Shown: in pieces, positions 37,180-48,879 of the stretch
Layout: each line of letters starts with the position of its first letter
Numbering within the stretch: position 1 is the first letter of the stretch
Assembly: GCA_963921935.1 (NCBI GenBank)
Contig: OY998175.1
Location: 208,770,655-208,834,654, forward strand
Source: Galeruca laticollis
Lineage: Eukaryota; Arthropoda; Insecta; Coleoptera; Chrysomelidae
DNA: 64,000 nt
Direction of reading: 5' to 3'
The notes under the pieces: generated by a model
Databases searched by the model: none
What the model was told of the DNA's origin: nothing
What the model saw: only the letters and a program-made list of their open reading frames with translations
Made by a program: the position numbers and the translations under genes

Positions 37180-38927
37180 ATGCCGAAGCAGCTGAACAGA
37201 AAATGTCAAGAGATGGTAACATCTTTGTTGAGCTATTTTGAACGAGAATGCCGAAATCGAGGCCCGCTTCTCCCGCTTACTTCTGTAGAGACGTAAGTAA
37301 TAGTATTTGCTATTCGTATTCATCATTATTAATATTATTGTTACATATTTAAATGTAAATGATTATATGTTTTCAATGTTAGGTTAGGTTAATTAAACTT
37401 GATATATTATTCTTTCATGAATTGAAGTAGTTATATTGTAGAGAGTTGCAGAAGCTTTACAACTTAGCGTTACCACTGTTAACCGTATTGCCGCTAAGCA
37501 TAATAGACGTGAACAGCTTAAAAGCCCACCTAAAAAGAGACAACGCACAAAACCTCCTGTTGAAATTGATAACTTTGATCAAAATGCTTTCCAAAATATT
37601 ATATACGAAATGTATGGAAACAGTGAGTATATTGAGTTTACTGTTTCATTTTATTCACAAAAAACTAACACAATTTTTTTCAGCGGAACACATAACCTTG
37701 AAAACTTTAAGAGACAAACTCCAGGAGCGTGAACTCTTTAATGGTTATTTAACATCACTCTGGAAGATGGTGAAAAATATTGGATTCAAATACCAAAAAA
37801 TGATCCTCGTCGTGGTTGATTGGAGTTGCCACATATTGCATTAAAACGTGTACATTTTCTACATGAATATATCAATTTGTGTTTTTGGATGAGACCTGGA
37901 TATTTGAAGACGGTACTGTTGGACGTTCTTGGCAAGATTCTAATCATAGAAGCGTGATAAAAACCAAAATTGGTGGTACAAGGTAATTGAATAATAAAAT
38001 TTAGCAATTAATTAATGATATACTTACATTCCTGCCATTTCAAGACTTTTTCAAATATTTACTAGTCACAGTATTTTATTTAAATCTAAATAATTATTGA
38101 TAGTTGTTTTGAGCTATGCAGTCTATCTAGGAAACCTAGTAGTAATATGCTATTTCCTTATTGTAGGTATATAGTATTGCATGCTGGTTCCTCTTCTGGA
38201 TTTAATCCTGGAGAAGGGCTGGTTTTTTCTTCCAAAAACAAGATGGTGATTACCACGGTGAAATGAACAGAGAATTTTTTTTGCATTGGTTTGAATACCA
38301 GCTTTTAGTGAACATGGAAGAACCTGTCACAATTGTAATGGATAATGCAAGTTATCACAGTACAGTGATTAATAAAGTACCAAGAACAGCTACCAAAAGG
38401 GATGATATACAGAACTGGTTGATACAAAATGATATTCCTTTTTCAAAATACTTTCCTGAAAACCCAATTATTAAATTTAGTACAACGATAAGTTGATATA
38501 AACATTTTTCAATATATTATGGTAATACGTAGATAACTTATTTTGTTTAAATATATGCATTTTTGTAGGAATAAATCACCAACAGTATATGAAGCTGACT
38601 TATTATCTGAAAAATATGGTCACAAAGTGCTTCGACTTTCCGCTTACCACTGTTTAACACAATTGAACATATTTGGAGCATAGTTAAAATTTTTATAGAG
38701 ATCATGTGGGAACTGATGGTTCTTCAACAGAACAAGCAATAGGTGTATGGAAAAAGTCTTTAGAAAAAGTGACTCCTGATATTTGGTCAAAGACAGTAGA
38801 GCACACTGAAAAAATGATACAAGATGGGTGGGATAGTGAAGTAGTATTTGATAGACAGGATGTGCCTCCACTTATTATTAATTTTGACAGTGACGATGAA
38901 GATAGTGATGATTTTGTAGTGGAGTAG
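37180..38927 (+). pseudogene. Tc1/IS630-like DDE transposase with introns, frameshifted
   Basis: Exon 1 (37180-37292) starts MPKQLNRKCQEMVTSLLSYF and ends at a GTAAGT donor. Exon 2 (37444-37622) gives VAEALQLSVTTVNRIAAKHN, a helix-turn-helix, then KSPPKKRQRTKPP. Exon 3 starts at 37684 (TEHITLKTLRDKLQ, KNIGFKYQK) and after a frameshift reads FLDETWIFEDGTVGRSW, with the first Asp, up to a donor at 37983. The next exon starts near 38167 (YIVLHAGSSSGFNPGEG); another frameshift leads to DYHGEMN and VTIVMDNASYHS (second Asp), ending near 38490. The last exon starts near 38570 (KYGHKVLRLSAYH) and reaches TIEHIWSIVK with the Glu by frame change, ending LIINFDSDDEDSDDFVVE. All three acidic residues survive, but at least three frameshifts and a stop near 37818 break it. 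No TIRs were found. Confidence 0.8.
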
Positions 38928-39589
38928 TGGAAATCTTGTGTTTTATTTTTTGTATATTTTTATTCAATTTATTTTATTTCCACCTTTTCAAAATCACTAA
39001 TAACTATTATTAAATTAATTAGGTACAGTTATTTTATAATACACAAATTAAAACAACGAACACAATATCTCTACATAAATAATACTGATAAAATGGGAGA
39101 TTTTTTATTTTTATATCTTGTAACAAAATTTTATTTTGTGTATCTATATTTTTCTTTTCCATTCTATTTTTATTATAATAAATATAACAGATATTGTATA
39201 AAAAACAATATTCAAATTTGCATGAAGATAATTACAGCTTGTATTGATTCCTTTTAGCGTAAACCCTTGCAGTGCTCTTGAAGATGGTTCTATAGAGCAT
39301 AGAATAAGGTATACGGACCTACAGTTCGTCATTTAACCCTCTTCTATGTAAAATAATTAAATGTTAATTCGAATATAGAATGATTGGTTACTGTATCTTG
39401 TATCTTATCCATAGTTTCACAAGCGTATTATTTTTAAATAAATATTTTTGACTTACGCCCTACGAGGCACGGAACAATGAAAAAGAACTGTCAATCTAAC
39501 ATCACAATATTTTGTTTTGCAACGTCATCGTCTTTTTATCGTAAAAAAACTATATAACAAAATTGGGCCTGAAAAATGTTTAAAAACAT
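38928..39589. other. No gene recognised
   Basis: AT-rich DNA following the transposase gene; no matching terminal repeat seen. Confidence 0.25.
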
Positions 39590-40020
39590 TTTTAAGTTGC
39601 TAGATTTACGCTAGGTGGAGCATTCCGTCACTTATAAAATTTTACAAAATATTCCCCTATTATGGTTGATAACAAACATCCATACTCTACAACTTTTGTC
39701 TAAGTAATTTTTGTGTATCATCTATTCTTAAGTGGTGGGGGAAGTGTACTTTTGTTGACTTCAAAAGGATTGTAACTTTCATATGCCTCAACCCATTTTC
39801 ACAAACGTAGACTCCTTGCAAAGAGCAAGGCAAGGCGTACTCCAGAAATAAAAAAATAATATCACATTTAACCTTTCAATGGGCAAATCCAGACAAATAA
39901 AAGTTGTAGAGTATGGATAAAGTATCCTAAAGCAAATGTTTGTTTTTCAACCATAATTGAGGAATATTTTGTAAAAAATCAATTATATTTTTGAAGTGCA
40001 TCCTAGTGGAAATTTACGAA
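39590..40020. repeat. Imperfect inverted repeat (MITE-like)
   Basis: Blocks TACAAAATATTCC, ATTATGGTTGA and CATACTCTACAACTTTT in the left arm (about 39590-39720) recur complemented in the right arm (about 39885-40020), with the outer GCTAGGTGGA / CCTAGTGGA type blocks also inverted. The arms are diverged and the termini unclear. Confidence 0.5.
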
Positions 40021-40119
40021 CACATAAATATTTAACAGTGTTTTAAACCTGATTTTGTTGTAAGAATTTTTTCTCCAAATTCTTGGATAAACGGTTTAAG
40101 AGATATGGCCGGTAGCCAC

Positions 40120-40123
<4 letters not shown>

Positions 40124-40154
<31 letters not shown>
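40124..40154. repeat. (TA)n microsatellite
   Basis: About fifteen TA units. Confidence 0.95.
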
Positions 40155-40156
<2 letters not shown>

Positions 40157-40375
40157 TCGAAACGATTGTGAAGAAGCTAGATAGCCTTACTATGAAACAA
40201 GATTTGGGTTTTGACAATATGTAACAATGAATTGAAATTATCTCACCTAATTACAATCTACACAAAAAAGAAAGATTGAAAACCGCAGAGATATGAAACA
40301 TTATTCTGCTATTCGCTATAAAAAATATTGAATTTCAATGATATCAGAATCAGAATTTGTGACTCATTTTACAGT

Positions 40376-40437
40376 ACTCGTGCTTTGCGTAACTCACCGC
40401 TTCTCGGTTCGTTACGCAAACCGCACTCGTACTACAA
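40376..40437. repeat. GC-rich hairpin with GTACTCGTG ends
   Basis: Inverted repeat GTACTCGTGC...TTGCGTAAC against GTTACGCAA...GCACTCGTAC around a CACCGCTTCTCGGTTCG centre. A close relative lies at 44183-44245 in the second giant palindrome. Confidence 0.7.
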
Positions 40438-41479
40438 AATCAGTCATTGAGATACTTCTTTTACAATATACTATTTTAATTTAAAAAAGTTCCAAGACGA
40501 ATGCTGTCAAAAATGTCAAACTTTGTTGCCAGTTCTGAATACATATATAGACACCCTCGTATTTTGTCAAATTATTCATTACATTTATTACATATTTATT
40601 TCAAATCATGCAGTAAATTGTCCGATGATCAATTTTGTTTTTTGATAGTTCACCTCCTACATTCTTTTGCTTCCATAATATGTGTTTCTTATTGTTAAAT
40701 CGATTTGTCATTCGATACCTTTACTTGTGATTAAGTCACAAAATTAATTGAAAAACATACTAACAGTTTGTTCTTGTAAGTTCTTATCTAACTGAGAGTC
40801 AACTTCCGTTAGTGTGAAGATAAATATTAAGTGGATAAAGGCCAACGTTTTATCAAAGATATCATCAATTGCACTGAAGAGTTTAAAATTTCGTTTGATG
40901 CTTTTTAATATAAAATTTCTAGAAGTCTAGACAATTGACATAATAGTTTTCCAGGAATTAAAGGTATACAGGCATTGGAAAAAATAGTACAGTACAGTGT
41001 CTGTACGCGAAACTCAATATCTACTTCATGAATTTTCATGCAGCTTTCACAGATAGAGTGATTCACGAGGAACGTTTAGGTGTATGTTTTGTCAAGGTTT
41101 TGTGTTAATTGGTTGAACTATAACGATAAAATTGCCGGAAAAAGTCAAACCGCCAGGTAGCTTTCAGGGAAAAATTGCCTAATCCCTTTGAGATATAACA
41201 AAACAATGCATGGTGAAACATTCCTGTTTAATAGATCTACAAAAATATAGTCTGCGATGGCATATATTTATCTTTTACTGATAGCTTACTATACCCATTC
41301 AATCTATTAGATAATGGTCACGTACAATGCAGTAATTGAAAAGCTATTTAGACGGATACAGTATTAATCCTTATCAACTTAAATACTTAGTAATTGTAAG
41401 CATTTCATGCCCATTATTATAATCTTTAATACCATATGCTAATGCCGGAAATATGAAAAATATTTAATTATTTCTATTA
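40438..41479. other. No gene recognised
   Basis: No domain or repeat identified up to the TA target at 41478-41479. Confidence 0.25.
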
Positions 41480-43232
41480 GTCCAGGAGGAATCGGCGCAT
41501 GAGTACCGAAAACTATTCCACCCCAATTTTTTTATGCGATCCTCTTTGAATTGCCCTACTGATGATATAAATGCATGTTGCCATGGGGCAACCTAGTGTC
41601 ATATTGTTTAAACCGAAATTGATTAAACAATTGGAAGAAATTGTTATTTTTCAACCGGACAAATTTTTTTTCTATTCTTTATTGAAATACAAATAAAAAA
41701 GGTCCTATGACTTTTCACGATAAAGTTAATATTTTTAGAGATATGAATTTTTAAAGGTTCGAAACATCTCAAATTTGGGTTCTTTTTTGACCCATGAAAA
41801 ATATATGAAAAAAAACATAATACAATATGAATAATATTTTTTTTAAATTCTTTATACAATAGTTAATATTATTCCTAATAGAGATTTAAGAAAATTTCAT
41901 TGTTTATACCTGTTTTTTAATTGTTAATTTCGCGCGCTCAAAAGTATGCGTCGCTACCTTTAAGTATCGCCGTCTCTCTGTGACTCATGCGCTGCATACG
42001 GTCTCTCTGTGTCCTGAATCATTATTAATCATTTATCTAAAAAACCAATAACTTTATCAAGATTGGTAAGGAGAGCAATGTTATTAATAATTAAATTGTT
42101 TTTAACAAAAGTAATTTAAGTATGAATCGGAACATGTAATTAAAATTACTTTTTTGTTATTATCATAGTGATTTATGCATTTTTATCAACAATAATAGGA
42201 TATAATAGTATTTGAAAAATTTTTGAAATCACAATTATATATAAATAATAAGCTTTTGCTCAAACATACATTTGGAAAAATGCATTGAGTCCGGAATATA
42301 AAACATTAGATTTTGATCAGTTGGAAATGGGCTTTTGTTTATAAATAAAGGTATTAGCAAAGTATCATTCTCTAGTTTGTATCCGAAATTCGTAAAATCT
42401 TATGTTTTATATTCCGGATTCAATGCATTTATCCAAATGTATGTTTTGAGCAAAAGCTTATTATTTATATATAATTGTGATTCCAAAAATTTTTCAAATA
42501 CCATTATATCTTATTATTGTTAATAAAAATGCATGAATTACTATGATAACAACAAAAAAGTAATTTTAATTACATGTTCCGATTCATACTTAAATTATTT
42601 TGTTAATAACAAATTGTAGATAATTTAATTATTAATAACATTGCTCTCTTTACCAATCTTCATGAAGTTAATAGTTTCTTAGGTAAATGATAAATAATGA
42701 TTCAGGACACAGAGAGGTCGATGCAGCTCATGAGTCAGAGAGAGACGGCGATACTTAAAGGTAGCGACGCATACTTGTGAGCGCGCGAAATTAACAATTA
42801 AAAAACAGGTATAAACAATGAAATTTTCTTAAATCTCTATTAAGAATATTATTAACTATTGTATACAGAATTTTTAAAAAATTTATTATTTATATTTTAT
42901 TTTTTTAATATATTTTTCATGGGTCAAAAGTACTCAAATTTGAGATTTTTCGAACCTTTAAAAATTCATATCTCTAAAAATATTAACTTTATCGTGAAAA
43001 GTCATAGAACCTTTTTTATTTGTATTTCAATAAAAAATATAAAAAAAATTTGTCCGGTTGAAAAATAACAATTCCTTCCAATTGTTTAAACAATTTCGGT
43101 TTACACAATATGGCACTAGGTTGCCCCATGGCAATATGCATTTATAACATCAGTAGGGCAATTCAAAGAGGATCGCATAAAAAGATTGAGGTGGAATAGT
43201 TTTCGGTACTCATGCGCCGATTCCTCCTGGAC
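41480..43232. mobile_element. Giant palindrome (foldback element) 1, TA-flanked
   Basis: The left end GTCCAGGAGGAATCGGCGCA equals the complement of the right end. TA flanks both sides (41478-41479, 43233-43234). The two arms of about 0.87 kb match throughout to a centre near 42350, where the arms meet with almost no spacer. Conserved internal blocks: ATTGCCCTACTGATG, TGCCATGGGGCAACCTAG, TTTCGCGCGCTCA and GTCTCTCTGTG. Frames in each arm mirror one another (KIHISKNINFIVKSHRTFFI) and are a result of the symmetry, with no known domain. Probably a mariner-type element that lost its centre. Confidence 0.85.
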
Positions 43233-43388
43233 TATATTGGCTTCGTAAAATATAATCATCATCAACGCTGTAATGTTTCTTGTTAAATAATTGTGAGATT
43301 GAATCCAAACTCATTTGTTGTGCATAATAACTTTTTTATTTATTTTTTACGCTGGTTAAAATATGACGGTGTTACAATAGTCATTTTT

Positions 43389-44947
43389 ATAATTCGCGTA
43401 TAAAAGAGACTTCATTATAACATTGTTTACAGTGTCACAATGAAGCTCTTTGAACACTGTTATAGTAATTTTTAGTGTAGAGTTGGTTATTGTATTTAGT
43501 TATATTTTTAATAGACATTTGACTTTAACCTTGACACAAATTATAAATAAAATGGTCTAGCGTTGTTCTAGCTAGCAAATTATTATATTAAAGGTAAATT
43601 AGAATGATTTATATATTAAAAATATTAATGAATAACGTACGCTAACGTTTATTTATCAATGAGTTGTCAATTGTTTATTGTTATATTGTATAGGATCAAT
43701 ATACAGGTATACAAAACCTTCGATTTTTGGGATAAATTACCAGATATATATGTGAATGTGAAGATGTATTACAAAAATAATTCTGTTCATGATATAATAT
43801 AAATAGATAGCAAGAGCATATACGAAAAAGCTCTTTTTTAAACAAATAATCATCCTCTTTTTGCTTAAATGAAAGTTTGTTTACAATTTACACAATTATT
43901 CGGTTATAATATGTCAAAAGTCAGAAGTGATGAATAAAACCATCTGTGATCTGACCAATTAGGAATCTACAGAATTGCCAACTTAAATTCAAACCACTCC
44001 ACTTAGTTTAAAAACAGGGATTATATGAAATTCTATTTTATTTAAGTAATTAAATAAATGCTAATTATAAAAAATATTGTGCCACAATGAATTTCTGTAG
44101 TACTCGTGATTTGTCGTCATTGTGACACTTGTTTTACAATAGTTATTTGTAAAACAAGTGTCACAATGACTCGTTTTGTAGTACGAGTGAAGTGTACACA
44201 ACGAACCGCGAAGCGGTGAGTTGTGCAAATCACGAGTACTACAGAAAGTCATTGTGGTACAAGTTTTACACAATATTTTTTGTAATTCGCATTTATTCAA
44301 TTATTTAAATAAAATAGAATTTCATATAATCCCTGTTTTTAAACTAGGAGAAGTGGTTTGAATTTAAGTTGACAATTCTGTAGATTCCTAATTGGTCAGA
44401 TCACAGATGGTTTTATTCAGCATTTCTGACTTTTGACATATTATAACCGAATAATTGTGTAAATTGTAAACAAACTTTCATTTTAGCAAAAAGATGATGA
44501 TTATGTTTAAAAAAGAGCTTCTTCGTATATGCTCTTGCGATCTATTTATATTATATCATGAACAGAATTATTTCTGTAATACATCTTCACATAGATATCT
44601 GGTAATTTATCCCAAAAATCGAATGTTTTGAATACCTATATATTGACCTATACAATATAAAAATAAACAATTAACAAATCATTGATAAATAAACGTTAGC
44701 GTACTTTATTCATTAATATTTTGAACATATAAATCATTCTAATTTACCTTTAATATAATAATTTGCTAGCTAGAACAACGCTAGACAATTTTATTTATAA
44801 TTTGTGTCAAGGTTAAAGTTAAATGTCAAATAAAAATATAACTAAATTCAATAACCAACTGTACACTAAAAATTACTATAACAGTGTTCAAAGAGCTTCA
44901 TTGTGACACTGCAAACAATGTTATAATGAAGTCTCTTTTATACGCGA

Positions 44948-44952
<5 letters not shown>
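43389..44952. mobile_element. Giant palindrome (foldback element) 2
   Basis: The left end ATAATTCGCGTATAAAAGAG equals the complement of the right end at 44933-44952. The arms of about 0.75 kb match to a centre near 44140, where TTGTGACACTTGTTTTACAA and its complement flank ATAGTTAT. The arms differ mainly by a GC-rich stretch (CGAACCGCGAAGCGGTGAG) in the right arm only. It begins 156 bp after palindrome 1 and is followed directly by an AT microsatellite, which obscures any target duplication. Confidence 0.8.
44183..44245. repeat. GC-rich hairpin inside palindrome 2
   Basis: GTAGTACGAGTG and its inverted partner CACGAGTACTAC enclose AACGAACCGCGAAGCGGTGA. Same design as the hairpin at 40376-40437, present only once within the otherwise symmetric palindrome. 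Confidence 0.7.

Positions 44953-45043
<91 letters not shown>
44952..45043. repeat. (AT)n microsatellite
   Basis: An uninterrupted run of about 46 dinucleotides. Confidence 0.97.
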
Positions 45044-45045
<2 letters not shown>

Positions 45046-46640
45046 CATGTATGTTGACAGTTTTTCATAAACTTCTCGAAAAATGAGTTTTCTACAAAAA
45101 AAGTGCCATGTTGCGCGATTGGGCACATTATCATGGAAAGTCCAAATACTTAACAAACGCAACGTATAAAGGAAAAAGAGAATCTATAAGGCTCTACCTG
45201 GTGAAACGATATTGCTGTTCGTTATCCAGGCGCCTGGGATGGTTGAGGATATGTTCGTGCACATTTTTTCTGCTCGTTTTTGTCTAAACGATTTTTACCG
45301 GTTTTGTATCGAAACTAGTTTTATGGGTTACTGATTCTCTGGACATGTCGATGCTTTCCTCAAACATGCGCCACTGATGTGTATTACGCAACAAAATTTG
45401 AAAATACGAGATAATTTACAGATAATTTAAATGAATACGTTAGGAATGCTTTTAGGAGGTCTTTTATTGAACATAATCCATTTTTGATAATATTTTCTGT
45501 TGTGTCATATAGGTAAGTTGTGTGCAATGTAAAAATCAAAAATAAAGTTTATCACCTAAAAAATTTGTTTAGTTAATTTTTTTCCATCTGAAATAGATAA
45601 TTTTATCTGGCACTCGCCTTAAAAAGTTTGTCAACATAATTGGTATAGGAGCTTACCGAGCCTAGCTTGTAACTATGTGGGAATCAGACTTGTACATGGT
45701 ACAACGATCAGTACCATCTACAATCTCTCCGCGTGCTTCAATAGCAAGATCAGTATACTTCTGCTATATTTGTCTAGAATATAGTTCTCATTCGTCATAG
45801 CAACAATCACGAGGAGGCTCGTGTTAATCTTCTTATCCTCTCCTACAATATCGTGGCTATAATTAGTAACATATCGATGGTTACCATACTTTTTTCATGC
45901 AATTCGTCTCCTAGATACTTCGCAGATCCTCCTCGCGGGCTGTCTCAACAAAACAGCTAATTTTCGGTTTCACATATAATTGTCTTATCTCTATATTCGC
46001 TCTTAGTCTTGAGCTTCCGACTTCTGCCTTCACCTCTGAACAGATTTTCCACTTGTCTTTCCCATTTGTTGACTTTATATTCTTCCTTTCTATTAAATAT
46101 CCAACATTTTCATCCATACAATACAGTAGTCTGGAGTTCGTACCAAAAACTTGCCGCATCCACCATAGAACTTAGTCCGTACTTGAGTTTACAAGTATAG
46201 TGTGGACTTGTTTATCACGCCAAAATGTGCGCAGGTAATTATTAAGGGTTGAGATCTTACTAATTTCCAGTCAGACATTAAATAATTATAAATACGAGTA
46301 TAAAAACATTTTTAATTCCCAATTTTAGAGCCCTATATATATAACGAAGGGCGTAATGGAAAATTTTGATATGAAATACTATCATTATTTTTAATCTGTA
46401 CCAAGTTTTTGTTATGAACTGATCGGACACCCTTTATTCTTCGATATCCATATTTTCTGGACGGCTTCCATTGTTCGACTTCCTTTCGCCAACCTCTTGT
46501 CCACTTCCGTCACTTAGTCCTTACAAGTGTAGTTGACGCAAAACATATAGTGCAATGTAATAGTATATCCCCTTTAAGGTATGTTGCGGAGCTATACTCT
46601 GAAAGGTATTCATACTTTGTTTACTTTTAACAATACCTAT
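45044..46640. other. No intact gene; one possible retrotransposon relic
   Basis: Apart from the relic at 45990-46150 nothing is recognised. The four bases CTAT at 46637-46640 are the target duplication of the Gypsy element. Confidence 0.3.
45990..46150 (-). pseudogene. Possible non-LTR retrotransposon relic
   Basis: Minus-strand reading gives LQTTVLYG, a stop, then KCWIFNRKEEYKVNKWERQV, resembling the post-RT pattern (LYGSETWTLNRKDEN...WERK) of insect non-LTR polyproteins. It is short, frame-broken and without defined ends. Confidence 0.4.
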
Positions 46641-47141
46641 TGTAATGTTTTTCTTATTTATTTAAACAGTAAACGGGTGGGATCAATTTTAAACACACGG
46701 TATGGCTACTTACTGATTCATTTAAACACTAAACTAATCACTAACACTTACTTTATATCTACTCAACTAATCACTTAAATTTAATTTAAATGCACACAAA
46801 CTTAATTATTAACTTATATCAGCAGTTCAGTAATTTATATTCACTTATTTACTTGTTTATCTCACGATGTCAAATTATCAACTAAACTAAATCTTCCTGG
46901 TCGGTCCCTTATATATTAATGCCTTTTTCACTAGATAATTCTAGATTGCGGCTTACTCAAAAACAATTGGCTTTCTGGCATTTTCTATATAAGACTAGTT
47001 ACAAAAACAATGATAAGATAAAATAGTCACAATTCGTAAACAATTCTAAGGAAATCTGCGCGTCCGCCATAATTCTAACTTTCATACCTGGCTTAGACAG
47101 AGTCGGATTTAGGGACTATACCAGTGTGCTCTTTCGTAACA
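46641..47141 (-). repeat. 3' LTR of the Gypsy element
   Basis: 501 bp, TGTAATG...GTAACA on the plus strand; matches 50417-50944. Confidence 0.92.
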
Positions 47142-47156
47142 TTACCCCCTCCTTAA
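47142..47156 (-). promoter_or_regulatory. Polypurine tract
   Basis: AAGGAGGGGGTAA on the minus strand, immediately before the 3' LTR; plus-strand priming site of LTR elements. Confidence 0.75.
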
Positions 47157-47169
47157 ATGGAAGTTCCTC

Positions 47170-47765
47170 CTAGAACTTTTGTGTAGCCGAGACTGGATGT
47201 TTGAATCGGCAACTGGCCCCATTTCTACACTTTCCGATCTTATAGAAACAGCAGGGCACCGTCTTCATCGGATACTGATAACGGGGGTTGTAGCTGCAAA
47301 TTAATATATGGACACCGGTATCTTGGAAGATAATCTCTACCATGTTCCTGATGATTCGTCAATCCAACTGGTTACTCGCTATCTTAGGCATAGCCAGTTT
47401 CCTCACGCTGCATTCCAACACATGGTCTCGTAGGTTTCGAAGTGCTTCCCACACATTGCGGTAGGTAGATCGATCTTGAAACTCATTTTTAGTTACCACA
47501 TAGAAGACGTACCGTGAATTATGTTTCAGTTTCAATGTCTTGCCAGGGGCTGGAATCTGGTCTTCAAGTTTTTCTAATTGCCCGAACTTCTTTCGAAAGA
47601 CGGTTGCCAACCCTCTTGGGTTCTTGATACGGGCGGGGATGTTGTATGCCAGTGAATAATTTTCCGGGAGAGTGAACAAATCTTGTCGTTGTTCTGAAGT
47701 AACTCCATATCTAGCTTACCCGGTACCTCCATACGCGCCCATAAATTCATCGAAGGTATGGTCAT
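47170..47765 (-). pseudogene. Macrodomain (OARD1-like) plus CCCH zinc finger, retrotransposon accessory frame
   Basis: This frame follows the integrase and ends 14 bp before the polypurine tract. It begins EVPGKLDMELLQNND (about 47730-47690); after a frame change it reads TLPENYSLAYNIPARIKNPR, GLATVFRKKFGQLEKL, SRYVFYVVTKNEFQDRSTYR, NVWEALRNLRDHVL and VRKLAMPKIASNQLD. The order matches OARD1/TARG1-type macrodomains, which bind or remove ADP-ribose: SLAH...GIA..FKKKFG, then Y.YYL.TK....KPTY, then KLAMPRIGCGLD. The invariant GCGLD loop reads SNQLD here, and a TGA follows it at 47359-47361. The frame continues NMVEIIFQDTGVHILICSYN and then a CCCH finger, CCFYKIGKCRNGASCRFKH (CX7CX5CX3H), ending TAG at 47170. 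Degenerate as found. Confidence 0.8.
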
Positions 47766-48879
47766 GGTCTCCTTCGAATGGCGTTAGTCGGTTTTGGTGA
47801 ACTACTTTTGGTTTTCCGTTGGGGATCTCTCTTATGCAATATATAAACATCATTGATCCTTTTCTTGATTAAGTATGGACCTTCCCAGGATTTTTGTAAT
47901 TTTGGAGAAAATCCTTTTCTCCTGGTCGGGTTGTGTAACGATATTTTGTACCCTTCTTTAAAACCGCCTTCTGTGGCCTGCGTGTCGTACCGACTATCCA
48001 TTCTGTCGCTGGCAACTTGGAGATTTGTTCGAACTAATTCATGCATATCGTCCAGCCTTCTTCTCAATTGGATCACGTAGTCTTCGCCTGCTAGATCTTC
48101 TCCAGGCCGACAGCCAAATTCCAGGTCACAAGGAATCCTCATTTCACGTCCAAACAGGATTTTCGCTGGTGTTTCACCCGTGGACTCATTGACGGCAGAT
48201 CGATAAGCCGATGCGAATAGGGAAAGATACTGGTCCCGGTCTCTCTGATAGCTGGATACTACTTTGAACAGGTATTTTCCAATAGTCCTGTTCATTCTCT
48301 CGACCATTCCATCTGACTTCTTTCACCAATACATCCGCAACAGTTATGGCCTCTTGGTTCGGGATAGCGTAAATTTCCACCCACTTTGTGAAATAATCCA
48401 TCACAACCAGTATGTGTTTGCCACTATTTTCGGTCGTCGGAAATGGTCCAGCGATATCTAAACCAATCCTTCCGAACGGGCTTCCGACATTGTATGTTTC
48501 ATGGGTGCCTTTCTCTTGCGATGTGGTCCATTACTCGTAGCACAAGTCGTACATTTCTTACATCAGTCCTTCACATCATCGGATCTGTTCATCCAATAAA
48601 ACCTCTCGCGGATTCGCTGTAGGGTTTTCTTCACTCCCAGATGACCTCCCGATGGACTTTCGTGTAACTTCTTTAGTACTTCAGCTACTCTTGTTCTCGG
48701 GATAACTAGCTGTCTCATCTCGGGACCATCATCGTTTTCAAGGACTCTTTTCAACAGCCCTTCTTTCAGGACACTTCTTGCCAGGTAGGTCGCCGATTTT
48801 CTTTCTTCCATTGCCGGATCATCTTTAGGCAAGGATCATTCTCCTGATCTTCTCTGATCCTGGTGGGTGACCATTCTTC
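47766..48879 (-). pseudogene. Gypsy integrase remnant with deleted core
   Basis: The N-terminal zinc-binding part is present (ESPSGGHLGVKKTLQRIRER, FYW, about 48660-48600). The core begins in a broken frame and MDYFTKWVEIYAIPNQEAIT (48400-48340) is clear, but after DVLVKEV it jumps to MVERMNRTIGKYLFKVVSSY (48307), so the segment with the second catalytic Asp is gone. The C-terminal part is long and open: AKILFGREMRIPCDLEFGCR, EDYVIQLRRRLDDMHELVRT, RRKGFSPKLQKSWEGPYLIK, ending near 47762. Stops and frame changes near 48500-48420 add damage. Family known from many insect Gypsy elements. Confidence 0.85.

Noticed and set aside
41644..43068. Two mirror frames sharing KIHISKNINFIVKSHRTFFI
   Set aside because: They come from the two arms of the palindrome and have no domain or start context; symmetry alone explains the similarity.
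45000..45160. Frames rich in YI repeats
   Set aside because: Translations of the AT microsatellite.
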